From NCBI GenBank assembly GCA_022844165.1, contig JALHMH010000022.1:1-64000 (forward strand): a stretch of 64,000 nt of DNA. The letters run 5' to 3'. Position numbers and translations under genes: made by a program. Position 1 is the first letter of the stretch; every line of letters begins with the position of its first letter. The DNA comes from Lysobacterales bacterium. Its GTDB lineage: Bacteria; Pseudomonadota; Gammaproteobacteria; Xanthomonadales; SZUA-5. Shown here piece after piece: positions 1 to 7,725 of this stretch. The notes below the pieces were generated by a model that saw only the letters and a program-made list of their open reading frames with translations, had not been told where the DNA came from and made no database searches.

Positions 1-2
1 CG

Positions 3-62
3 ACGCTGAAGGCGAAGGACATCGACAGCTTGCTGCCGATGAATTGGAAGCCAGCGGAATGA
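3..62 (+). pseudogene. Possible 3' end of an IS66-type transposase (5' cut by window edge)
   Basis: Reading from base 3 gives a short open tail, TLKAKDIDSLLPMNWKPAE, then TGA at 60-62. The LLP-x-N-W ending resembles the extreme C-terminus of IS66-family TnpC transposases, which commonly finish with an LLPW/LLPxxW motif. Only 19 residues lie in the window, so this is a weak call. It could be the tail of another protein. If correct, an insertion sequence borders the RHS/immunity block, which would fit an accessory island. Confidence 0.35.
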
Positions 63-237
63 CAAACGACTGCTTGATCCGTCGACGTCTGACTAGATGT
101 GCGGCGTCGGACGGATACGTTTTTCCACACGAAATCACACTGGGCCTCGCCTGTCTGGTTGGAATGGGAACTCCGGAATCAGAAAAAAACTCAGCGAACG
201 ACCTCGTACCTCGGCGGAGTAGAGCACGGAGGTACTT

Positions 238-522
238 TCAGAGTGGAGACCAGACCCCGGTCGCGGGCTCCCGCTCCGCAATAACAGTGATGATTCGTCC
301 GCGCCAAATGCCCTCATCCGAGGGAGCCACTACTTCGATAAAGGCTCGAAGATCACCGTCCGAAACGGGTAACCGTAGCCCTGCAAACAATGACACTTGG
401 AGAACCTGCAAGTCGCGGACCGTTCCCGCACAATTAAGGCGAATGCACCCGTCTCGATCAAAGTTATTGAAGTCCGCAAATATGACGGGCTGCCCAACCA
501 TTCCTTCATTGATCAATCCCAT
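238..522 (-). CDS. Small hypothetical protein, last gene of the RHS-linked array
   Basis: The 94-aa product starts at ATG 522; an internal ATG at 501 is an alternative. I do not recognise a named domain. The pattern ADFNNFDRDGCIRLNC, then a GT-x-DL segment and a late IW residue pair, reads as real coding sequence and not as a shadow. No better ORF overlaps it on either strand. It is the furthest downstream member of a co-directional run: RHS toxin, SUKH protein, 55-aa ORF, 170-aa ORF, then this one. About 206 bases separate it from the 170-aa gene, and one copy of a 36-bp repeat lies in that gap. An orphan immunity or cargo role is possible but is only inferred from position. Confidence 0.55.
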   Translation of the reverse strand: MGLINEGMVGQPVIFADFNNFDRDGCIRLNCAGTVRDLQVLQVSLFAGLRLPVSDGDLRAFIEVVAPSDEGIWRGRIITVIAEREPATGVWSPL

Positions 523-590
523 TGCGTACGCTCCGACTTAGGTACTGGATTTGCGCGGGATGGAGTCAAAAGGTCGCTTGCCTTCTGAGG

Positions 591-626
591 CGACAACCCG
601 CTCACGGTTGCGTGTGTTGGGGACCT
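591..626. repeat. 36-bp repeat, copy A
   Basis: This sequence begins CGACAAC and ends GGGGACCT. It matches 31 of 36 bases of 1424-1459 by direct alignment. It lies in the gap between the 170-aa and 94-aa genes. CAAC and GTTG elements inside it can pair to form a short hairpin. No integrase or attC consensus accompanies it. Confidence 0.7.
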
Positions 627-728
627 GCCGGCTGTAGCAGTAACTTCACCCCCAGCCGCGCGAATTGCACCTGCAGTTGTTACACCGACCTAGTTGTTTG
701 GGATGTTCTTACCCATATCGCCAACAAA

Positions 729-1241
729 TTAGCGCTCGGCGAACCAATCAACGACTTCCAAAGCCATGTTCGGTGACGTCATCTCGAGAATTGCCTCCGC
801 AAGTGCGTGATGTCCCTTGGCCGCCGAAATCGCTGCTAACGCACAAGCTGCGTACTCAGGTGTCCAAGGTCTCGTCGCAGTCTTCGCCACGATCTCGGGT
901 AGTCGTCCAAGCGCTGCGAAGTACCCTTCTTTGAGATCGTCCGGAATCTCTTTCGCACTTCTCGCACGACAGATTTCTACCCACGCAGGGAACTGAAAGT
1001 ACGACTCGTCTACCAGTGTCGGAGCAGATGCGAGTGACGCAATCACATGTGGTACGGCTGCAAACGAGGCCGAATACACGTCACCCTGGTGTGCAAGTGC
1101 ACTCCAAAGCGTAAACCAAGGCTCATTGCGACCGCTTGATTCGGGACACTCGCGCAGCTGTAGCAGCAGTGCTGGTATGTCGCCCGCCCGGCCATAGGCA
1201 TGTTGGAGCTCATTCCATCGCGGACTTTGCAGACTTAACAT
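729..1241 (-). CDS. Hypothetical protein, candidate immunity protein
   Basis: The 170-aa product starts at ATG 1241. Features visible are a motif around residues 43-60 (PWFTLWSALAHQGDVYSASF) followed by AVPHVI, and an alanine-rich, probably all-helical remainder (AACALAAISAAKG). There is no signal peptide and no membrane segment. I have no confident family name for it. HEAT-like helical proteins of this size are frequent among polymorphic-toxin immunity proteins, so immunity is a reasonable inference from its place two genes downstream of an RHS toxin/SUKH pair. The start is 7 bases past the stop of the 55-aa ORF at 1249, which suggests one transcript. Confidence 0.65.
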   Translation of the reverse strand: MLSLQSPRWNELQHAYGRAGDIPALLLQLRECPESSGRNEPWFTLWSALAHQGDVYSASFAAVPHVIASLASAPTLVDESYFQFPAWVEICRARSAKEIPDDLKEGYFAALGRLPEIVAKTATRPWTPEYAACALAAISAAKGHHALAEAILEMTSPNMALEVVDWFAER

Positions 1242-1248
1242 GGTTGCG

Positions 1249-1416
1249 CTACCTGGCTTTCTGAAGGGGCTGCATTCGAATAGACCAGCAGATTACTTCA
1301 AGAACATCGTCTTGCAGCGGAACAACGAAGTGCTTCGCCGGTTCGAGAAATCGGGCGCCGTGATCGCCTTTTTTCGATGCCGCGCTCAGATCAAGATAGC
1401 CTTCGATTTCATTCAC
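1249..1416 (-). CDS. Small 55-aa ORF between two array genes
   Basis: The reverse strand reads from GTG at 1416 (VNEIEGYLDLSAASKKG...) to TAG at 1249, giving 55 residues, too short for most ORF callers. The composition is protein-like (EPAKHFVVPLQDDVLEVICW) and the frame fits tightly between the SUKH stop at 1461 and the next start at 1241. A CGGAG sequence sits almost on the GTG, which is too close for an ideal ribosome binding site. A remnant of a longer gene is therefore possible. No family is recognised. Confidence 0.4.
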   Translation of the reverse strand: MNEIEGYLDLSAASKKGDHGARFLEPAKHFVVPLQDDVLEVICWSIRMQPLQKAR

Positions 1417-1423
1417 TCCGAGA

Positions 1424-1459
1424 CGACAACTCGCTTACGGTTGCCTGAGTTGGAGACCT
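1424..1459. repeat. 36-bp repeat, copy B
   Basis: This is the second copy of the repeat at 591-626 in the same orientation, with five mismatches. It lies directly after the SUKH stop codon and runs up to the start of the 55-aa ORF. An inverted shorter relative (GCGAGTTGTC) occurs at 6769-6778, on the other side of the RHS gene. Confidence 0.7.
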
Positions 1460-1460
1460 A

Positions 1461-2069
1461 TCAATCCGCCACTCTCAGCGAGACCTTCGTCCCGTCCGGA
1501 AAATCCCTGATTTGATTTGCAAATGATGCGCGTTGCTTCATCCCCTGGACCGAATCAATGGCATAGAGATTCTCTAAGTCGAAGGCACCTCCAAGCACAA
1601 ACGGCGTTTTCGGCACTAGTCGCTCTTCCGGCCCAAGCGGCCCGTGTTCGGTTTGCCAAGCTCGCGCGATGGCATGGCCCGTGAGCACCCGCCAATCTTC
1701 AAGAATTTGGGTGGCGAGCGACTCAAGATTGTTGGCGACTTTGCTCAGTGTCCCAGTCTCCGGGTCCAAATTGACGATTTCTTCATTCAAGAATCCGAAC
1801 TGGCATCCGAATACGTCCTCGGCGAAGCAGAAAGGCGCAGTCTCAAACCCGTAGTCGCCAATCCATAACCCTGGCTCGTTCCACTCGATAATGCCAATGT
1901 GCTGGCCAGACGAACGTATCGGACGGAAGTACAATGCTGATTCGAAAGCATAGAACCCATTGCGCGCTTTGAGCAGCCGCTTGAGGTCCTCGGGAAACCG
2001 CCCGTCGAACTCGATTCCTTCGGAGATCTCGGGTGAGGCAATGGACAGCAGTTTTTCTAGGGCGATCAT
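1461..2069 (-). CDS. SMI1/KNR4 (SUKH) family immunity protein
   Basis: The 202-aa product carries the SUKH N-terminal pattern: FPEDLKRLLKARNGFYAFESALYF, shown here as FPEDLKRLLKARNGF then YAFESALYF, followed by aromatic/acidic strands (WNEPGLWIGDYGFE; FAEDVFGCQFGF). SUKH proteins are a large immunity superfamily of polymorphic toxin systems and typically neutralise nuclease toxins. That matches the upstream NucA/NucB-tailed RHS protein. The ATG at 2069 overlaps the RHS stop by 4 bases (ATGA), a strong sign of translational coupling and of a cognate pair. No signal peptide is present, as expected for a cytoplasmic antidote. Fold assignment is from sequence pattern; cognate immunity is an inference. 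Confidence 0.82.
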   Translation of the reverse strand: MIALEKLLSIASPEISEGIEFDGRFPEDLKRLLKARNGFYAFESALYFRPIRSSGQHIGIIEWNEPGLWIGDYGFETAPFCFAEDVFGCQFGFLNEEIVNLDPETGTLSKVANNLESLATQILEDWRVLTGHAIARAWQTEHGPLGPEERLVPKTPFVLGGAFDLENLYAIDSVQGMKQRASFANQIRDFPDGTKVSLRVAD

Positions 2070-5000
2070 AGGTTCTTCTTGTCCTCAACGACTATTCTGA
2101 CCTTTGCGTCATCAGGGAGGTTACGACACTGGGCGCCTACGCAAGCCCCAGCGCCTCTGTTGTCGCTTGAGTCTATCAAGCGGACGCTCGCTCCTTTTCC
2201 ACCTTCCTCGAACATCGCAGGAGGATACTCATCTCGATCTTTACCACTTTCAGTCTTGATTCCTGCGAGAGACTCCTTCCGGTTGGACGCTGCTCCGTCC
2301 CGCTTTATCGTCAGAACATCTGGCTTTCCCGCCGCCTGGGCATCTGCAATATGCTTAGCGGCTTCAGGGTACTTCTCTGCCGAGACAGTTACCAACACGG
2401 GATCAGCTGCTTTGTCCAACTTGTTGGCAGAACTCGCAACATCCACCACCTTATCCGCAGCCCTCGCGGTCGCGATGGTGGTTGCGACGCCGCCGGGTAT
2501 ACCGGGAACAATGGCGGCGGCGGTATCGGCGATGACACCTACTGCATCGACCGCCGCGCCAGCGACGTTCCCGGCCATGACGTTGGTGCCAAAGCTGACA
2601 AGGCCAACGCCAATATTGAAGACGTCCCAGGGGGTATCGACGACTCTGCCATTCGGATCGGTGTACCGATACGGATTGTTTCTGGCGTAAGCGTAGCGGT
2701 TGAAATCGCTGCCATCGGACTGCGGTGGGGCGGGGTCCATGCTGAGGAATCGGCCGATATCGCCGTCGTAGTAGCGGCCCTGCATGTACACCAGCTCGGT
2801 TTCGCTGTCGTGGCGGTGGCCGGTGAAACCGGGGCCGCTTAAGTTCGCGTCGAGGCTGCCGAAGGGTTCGTAGCGATAACGTTTGACCACGGCTTGCGCG
2901 GCATCGCTTTCGGCGATGACGGTGCCCAACAAATCGGTGTGCAGGAAGGTGTTTTGCTGCACCAGCGGCGTCAGGCTTTGCGTGTCGCGCCGTGCGATCA
3001 GGGTGTTGCCGTGGTAGTGATAGCTGCTGGCGAATGCGCCTGTGCTGCCGCCCTGACTGACGCCGCTGCCGGCCTCGAAACCGTTGCCGAAAATGCTCTC
3101 GGCTTGCGGCGCAAAACTGCGTTGCTCGTAGAGCATCTGGCCGCTCTGAGCGTACATGGTGCGCACGCGATCGCCGTTGGCGTAGGTCATTGTGGTGCGC
3201 CGGCCGCGACCGTCGTACTCGTAGCGCGCAATCGCGGCGTTGCCCTGGCGAACCTCGACCAAACGATTGGCGCGATCGAAGAGGAACTGCTGGCCGGACT
3301 TCTGCGTTTGATTGCCGCGCGCGTCGTAAGCAAAGCCGATCAGCGGCGTGCAGTTGTTGCTGATCGATTGCAGCTTCTCTTGATCGTAGGTGTAGCTATA
3401 ACGTTTGACGATCCCGGTGCCGAGAAATTGTGTGCGCAGATTGTCGGCGCCATCGTAGGTGAGCGTGCCTGGGCCCCAGTGGCCGTTCGCTTGGGTGAGC
3501 CGATCTTGCGCGTCGTAGCCGAGCGTGCGCGAGTTCGCGGTATCGACAAGATCGCCGATGTTCGTGAGGTTGCCGTTGGCATCGAAACTGTAGCTTTCGT
3601 CACGCAGGCTTCCGACAACGCTGCTACCGCTCATGCGCTCGTCGAGTATGCGCTGTGGCAGGCGACGCAGGTTCTGCTGCAGGGTGCGTCGCGCACCGTT
3701 GCCATAACGCCATCGATGCGCTTCGCCATTGGCGTGGTAGGTGGCGTCGCTCAACAAGGCGCCATGCTGGCGCGGCTGGCCGAGCGCATTGGGGTTGAAC
3801 GCATAGCTTTCGCCGTTCGGATAGGTGAGTGCGCTGCGCGCGCCGTGCTGGTCATAATCGTGCGCAATGCTGAAAGTGGCGAACGCAGTGCTCAGCTGCT
3901 CGGTCTTGGGCTGGCGCAGACTGGTGTAGGTGTACGTCCAGTTGCCGCCTGCGCTCTGTACCGTGTGCTGCAGGCCGTCGCCGGTGTAGCTGAAGGTGAC
4001 GTCCGGACTCGGCAGGCCGGACACTTCCGGGTAGTTCACATCGATCAGGCGACCGCGTTTGTTGTAAGCACGGAAAATGCGCTCGGCGTTGGGCACGTCG
4101 CGCGCCAGCAAACAGGTGGGCTGCTCAGCCCGGCCCTCAGCGCTCCAGACCATGCGGCTGGCGCCATCGTATTGCATCACCAAGGCGCGGGATTCGGGCT
4201 CCGTGAGTTGGCACAGGCGCTGCTCGGTGTCGTAGAGATACCGGCGCTGCGCGCTGTGACCGTTGCCGCTGCGGATGATGCGCATCGGCTTGCCGTAGAC
4301 ATCGCGCTCGGTGCTGGTGGTCGATTGTTCGGCGGCGGGTGCACCAAAGCCGCGGATCACTTCGATCGGGTGCTCGGTGCCTGGTGTGTCGAAGGCCTGG
4401 AAGCGGCTGCGGGTAACGTTGCCATTGCCGTTGATCTCTTCCAGCACAAACGGCGACAAGTAGTTCCAGGTGTGGGTGATCGCGCCCAGTTCGCTATCCG
4501 CCTGGGTTCGACGCAGGCGGCGCAGCCCATCGTATAAGCTGCGGCGGCCCTGGGTGAACGCAGCGTAATTGGCGGCCGTTGTCTGTGCATAACTTTCGAA
4601 GCGCAGTTCGCCGCGCGCGTCATAGCCTCTGGCGGTGAGGCGCGCTGTGGTCGCTTCGTCCGTGGAATCCCATTCGCGCTCGAGCAGCGGCCGCCACAGG
4701 CCGTCGAACCAGATATGTTTGCGATAGTTGCCGGTGGCGATGGTTTGTTTCCAGCTACCGATTGGCAAACCGAATTCGCTACCGGCGATCGGCGCGAAGG
4801 TGCGCGTCGTCGGTGCATAGGCGCTACCGGGATCTTGCGGATACGTGGTCGATGTGATGCGGCCCATCGAATCGTAACTGTGCGATGTGCTGTCGTTTTC
4901 CTCATCGGTGATCGAGGTGATCCAACCAAAGTTGTTCACGGTGGCGCTGCGCACCTTGCTATCGGCAAACTCGATGTTGCGCGGAATGCCGCGGTGCCAA

Positions 5001-6757
5001 TCCGTGAGTGTCGTGATCGAACCGACGCCATCGGCAATGGTGTGGACTCGGCCCGCTTGCTCGCCGCTCAGGTGGTAGGTGTAGGTACGGTCGCGGCGGC
5101 CAAAACGATAACTGTGTTGCGGCAGCCCGTTGGCGTCATACTCGGTTCGGGATGCCTCCACCCCATCGACCAGGGTGCGTGTGGGCAGACCGACGACCCA
5201 GAGATTCAGGAGGTCCTGATACTCGAGCGTTTCGGTTCGCGAGAAACCGTGCTTGCTCAGACGCAAGACCTGCGATGGTCGATAAAAGAACGGGTCAAAA
5301 CCGCTTGCTGTGCTGCTGAACAAGGTGCCATCGCGAAACAGGTTATTGACCGTTTGTGGCCGCGGATGTTCGCTGGCAAAACCATCGCCGCGTTCGCGCA
5401 ACGAGCGACCAATGCGCAACGTTGTCGGCGGACTTTGCGTCGGTAACTGGTAGGCCATGATCGTGTCTTCGAGCACGATCGGCGTGCTGGCGAAATAACT
5501 GCCGCGTTCCAACCTCAGTTGCTTGTCTTCGTTGTATTGATAGCTGTTGCCGAAGGTGTAGTTGTGATACTCGCGGTGTGTTTCTCCGGATACGTCGAGA
5601 AACTCGGGACCCAGTATCTCCGCGGTTGCGGTGCCGGCGCAGGCGGCGGCGAAACAGCCGGTGGTGTTAAAACTGCCTATGCCACTGCCGAAGGCATCGT
5701 CCCATTGCATCGCCGGCAGGCTGGGTCCGGACAGGTTCTTTTGTTTGACGCGCAGCACCACCGCCGTACGAGGCCAGAGCGGAAACTCCTCAAGCACATT
5801 GCCCAGACCGTCGCGGTATGCCAGACATACCCTCGGTACGTTGGTACGGCTCTGGTAGCCGTAGTTGACAACAAACGTCCCAACCGCACCAGACGGGTGC
5901 GTCATGGTGCCCGTGACGCTGGGCTCTGGTGTAGCGCTCGCAGGCAGACGGATGCCTTTGACGATCGGAAATCCGTCGCACAATGCCGGCCCTTCTACAC
6001 CGTAGCTAAGGTCAGCGTCGATCAGATCTTTGAGCTGGAAGGTCCAAAGCGCGCCATCGGGCTGCTCCACCTCGTCCAGATAGCGTCGCCCCGGCGTGGT
6101 GGTGTACCGGTACGTCCACACGCGTAGACCTTCACTGATCGTACTGATGAATCCGTCCAGGTTGTACGTGAAGCTCAGAGAACGGCCATCGCTGGCGACG
6201 ATACTGGTCAGTCGCCCGCGCTGCCGCGGACCATTGGCATAGGTGTAGGTGACTGTGTTATTGAAACGATCGCGCACCTCGGTGGCATAAAGAACGACCC
6301 GCCGCCGATTCAGCTGGCCCTGCAGCGTCGAATTGCTGTCCATGGGCCGCGCCACCTGCGTTTCGTAGAACTCCGCCTTGTGCGTGAAGCGATATTTTGT
6401 ACCCTCTGGTGTGATCGCCAGAAAGCCATCGCCGCCGTCGTTCGCAGCGCCGGGCAAGCACGAGATATAGCTATAACCGGGCGTGACCCAAACGTAACCG
6501 CCGGGTACGGGCGTACTCGGCTGTGGTTGGCCGGGTTCCGCCACCAAGAGCTCTCCGCCAGCGGGCATTTTGGCGTGCACGCCGGCCCAGAAGTCGTGCG
6601 CCTGGAACACCTCGCCGCCGGGCAGACGGAGCCCAAGCAAACGCCGATTCGATCGGCTTCGCAACACGATTCTCGCTCTGAAATCTCGCAAATTCTGACT
6701 GAGCGGGTTTGCGGCGACGGGCGATTGCCCCAGACGCACTCTCGATGCGAAATTCAC
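2066..6757 (-). CDS. RHS/YD-repeat protein with C-terminal NucA/NucB-type DNase domain, N-terminally truncated
   Basis: The 1563-aa protein has many YD repeats (for example YDSMGRITS, YDGLRRLRR, YDAQDRLTQ). A canonical RHS core terminus (YMQGRYYDGDIGRFLS ... DPNG) lies at about residues 1325-1367. A variable C-terminal region follows: an Ala/Gly-rich hydrophobic stretch at about 1375-1435, then a toxin module in the last 60 residues with RDEYPPAMFEEGG and DNRGAG, the signature of NucA/NucB-type DNases. The start is GTG 6757, giving no signal peptide. The product begins inside what is normally a mid-protein module, so several hundred N-terminal residues of a typical RHS protein appear to be missing. 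Only 53 bases separate it from nei. Residues 1222-1228 (IFGNGFE) interrupt the usual YEQR...YHYHGNTLIARR stretch. The immunity gene overlaps downstream. Confidence 0.85.
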   Translation of the reverse strand: MNFASRVRLGQSPVAANPLSQNLRDFRARIVLRSRSNRRLLGLRLPGGEVFQAHDFWAGVHAKMPAGGELLVAEPGQPQPSTPVPGGYVWVTPGYSYISCLPGAANDGGDGFLAITPEGTKYRFTHKAEFYETQVARPMDSNSTLQGQLNRRRVVLYATEVRDRFNNTVTYTYANGPRQRGRLTSIVASDGRSLSFTYNLDGFISTISEGLRVWTYRYTTTPGRRYLDEVEQPDGALWTFQLKDLIDADLSYGVEGPALCDGFPIVKGIRLPASATPEPSVTGTMTHPSGAVGTFVVNYGYQSRTNVPRVCLAYRDGLGNVLEEFPLWPRTAVVLRVKQKNLSGPSLPAMQWDDAFGSGIGSFNTTGCFAAACAGTATAEILGPEFLDVSGETHREYHNYTFGNSYQYNEDKQLRLERGSYFASTPIVLEDTIMAYQLPTQSPPTTLRIGRSLRERGDGFASEHPRPQTVNNLFRDGTLFSSTASGFDPFFYRPSQVLRLSKHGFSRTETLEYQDLLNLWVVGLPTRTLVDGVEASRTEYDANGLPQHSYRFGRRDRTYTYHLSGEQAGRVHTIADGVGSITTLTDWHRGIPRNIEFADSKVRSATVNNFGWITSITDEENDSTSHSYDSMGRITSTTYPQDPGSAYAPTTRTFAPIAGSEFGLPIGSWKQTIATGNYRKHIWFDGLWRPLLEREWDSTDEATTARLTARGYDARGELRFESYAQTTAANYAAFTQGRRSLYDGLRRLRRTQADSELGAITHTWNYLSPFVLEEINGNGNVTRSRFQAFDTPGTEHPIEVIRGFGAPAAEQSTTSTERDVYGKPMRIIRSGNGHSAQRRYLYDTEQRLCQLTEPESRALVMQYDGASRMVWSAEGRAEQPTCLLARDVPNAERIFRAYNKRGRLIDVNYPEVSGLPSPDVTFSYTGDGLQHTVQSAGGNWTYTYTSLRQPKTEQLSTAFATFSIAHDYDQHGARSALTYPNGESYAFNPNALGQPRQHGALLSDATYHANGEAHRWRYGNGARRTLQQNLRRLPQRILDERMSGSSVVGSLRDESYSFDANGNLTNIGDLVDTANSRTLGYDAQDRLTQANGHWGPGTLTYDGADNLRTQFLGTGIVKRYSYTYDQEKLQSISNNCTPLIGFAYDARGNQTQKSGQQFLFDRANRLVEVRQGNAAIARYEYDGRGRRTTMTYANGDRVRTMYAQSGQMLYEQRSFAPQAESIFGNGFEAGSGVSQGGSTGAFASSYHYHGNTLIARRDTQSLTPLVQQNTFLHTDLLGTVIAESDAAQAVVKRYRYEPFGSLDANLSGPGFTGHRHDSETELVYMQGRYYDGDIGRFLSMDPAPPQSDGSDFNRYAYARNNPYRYTDPNGRVVDTPWDVFNIGVGLVSFGTNVMAGNVAGAAVDAVGVIADTAAAIVPGIPGGVATTIATARAADKVVDVASSANKLDKAADPVLVTVSAEKYPEAAKHIADAQAAGKPDVLTIKRDGAASNRKESLAGIKTESGKDRDEYPPAMFEEGGKGASVRLIDSSDNRGAGACVGAQCRNLPDDAKVRIVVEDKKNL

Positions 6758-6810
6758 TCGTCGCTAACGCGAGTTGTCACCTACTCTGGGGTTTGCTCCT
6801 TTCGCACGCC

Positions 6811-7626
6811 ATGCCCGAAGGTCCAGAAATTCGCCGTGCGGCGGACAAACTTCAAGAAGCGATTGTTGGCCAGCCGTTGCGTGCGGTGGAGTTCGCGTTC
6901 GCGCGCCTGAAGCACTTTGAGGACGAGCTGTGTGCGTCCACGATCACCGAAGTGGAAACGCGGGGCAAGGCGATGCTCACACATTTCGCCAACGGCTTGA
7001 GCGTCTATTCGCACAATCAGCTGTATGGCCGATGGTATGTCATCAAAGCCGGCAGAACCGCCAACACCAGGCGCTCGTTGCGTTTCGCCGTGCGCGGCGA
7101 GTCGCGTGAGGTGTTGCTCTATAGCGCGTCGGACATCGAAGTGCTCGACGACATCGGAATCGCAACCCATCCGTTCCTGCAAAAGCTCGGCCCTGACGTA
7201 TTGTCGACCACACTGTCGGAAGCCAGGACGCAACAGCAACTGCGCGATCGACGATTCCAACGCAGACGTTTGGCGGACGTGCTCCTCGATCAAGCCTTTT
7301 TCGCCGGCATCGGCAATTACCTGCGCTCGGAAATCCTGTTCCAGGCGCGCCTGCTGCCAACGCGAAAACTGGGCGAGCTTCGCAACGACGAACAAAACGA
7401 CCTGGCACGCGCCATCTTGCTGATCTGTCGACGCGCCTACCAACATGGCGGCGTCACCAACGATCTACAGCGAGCGGCTGAGTTGAAAGCAGCAGGATTG
7501 AGCTTCGGACAGCGTCGGCACGCCGTATTTCAGCGCGGCGCACAAGCTTGCTATCTCTGCCAGTCCATCATCGAACACGCCGAACTCAATCGCCGCGTGT
7601 TCTGGTGCCCATCCTGCCAACGTTGA
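6811..7626 (+). CDS. nei: Endonuclease VIII (Nei), formamidopyrimidine-type DNA glycosylase
   Basis: A 271-aa bifunctional DNA glycosylase/AP lyase that removes oxidised pyrimidines in base excision repair. The start at ATG 6811 gives MPEGPEIRRAADKL, the Fpg/Nei N-terminus with catalytic Pro2 and Glu3. The middle matches Nei rather than MutM (ETRGKAMLTHF, SHNQLYGRW, LLYSASDIEVL, LLDQAFFAGIGNYLRSEIL). The C-terminus has a CxxC...CxxC zinc finger (CYLC ... CPSC). Length is normal for the family. The longer in-frame start at 6709 would overlap the RHS gene and is not supported. It is divergent from the RHS gene across 53 bases, so both promoters would have to fit there. Confidence 0.95.
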   Translation: MPEGPEIRRAADKLQEAIVGQPLRAVEFAFARLKHFEDELCASTITEVETRGKAMLTHFANGLSVYSHNQLYGRWYVIKAGRTANTRRSLRFAVRGESREVLLYSASDIEVLDDIGIATHPFLQKLGPDVLSTTLSEARTQQQLRDRRFQRRRLADVLLDQAFFAGIGNYLRSEILFQARLLPTRKLGELRNDEQNDLARAILLICRRAYQHGGVTNDLQRAAELKAAGLSFGQRRHAVFQRGAQACYLCQSIIEHAELNRRVFWCPSCQR

Positions 7627-7725
7627 AGGGCATTCGCTCGTTCCTGCCAATACGCGACACACCAGCAGCGAATCGGGCGCGCCCCGGCTATTCTCCGTGA
7701 CCTCCGATTGACCTGGATGCCAGCT

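Noticed and set aside
591..1459. The 36-bp repeats as integron attC sites
   Set aside because: CAAC/GTTG pairs are present, but the RYYYAAC and GTTRRRY consensus boxes do not fit, and no integrase gene is visible.
2894..4537. Long plus-strand ORF of 547 codons
   Set aside because: It lies wholly antisense to the RHS gene, and its Ala/Val/Gly-rich composition is a codon-bias shadow.
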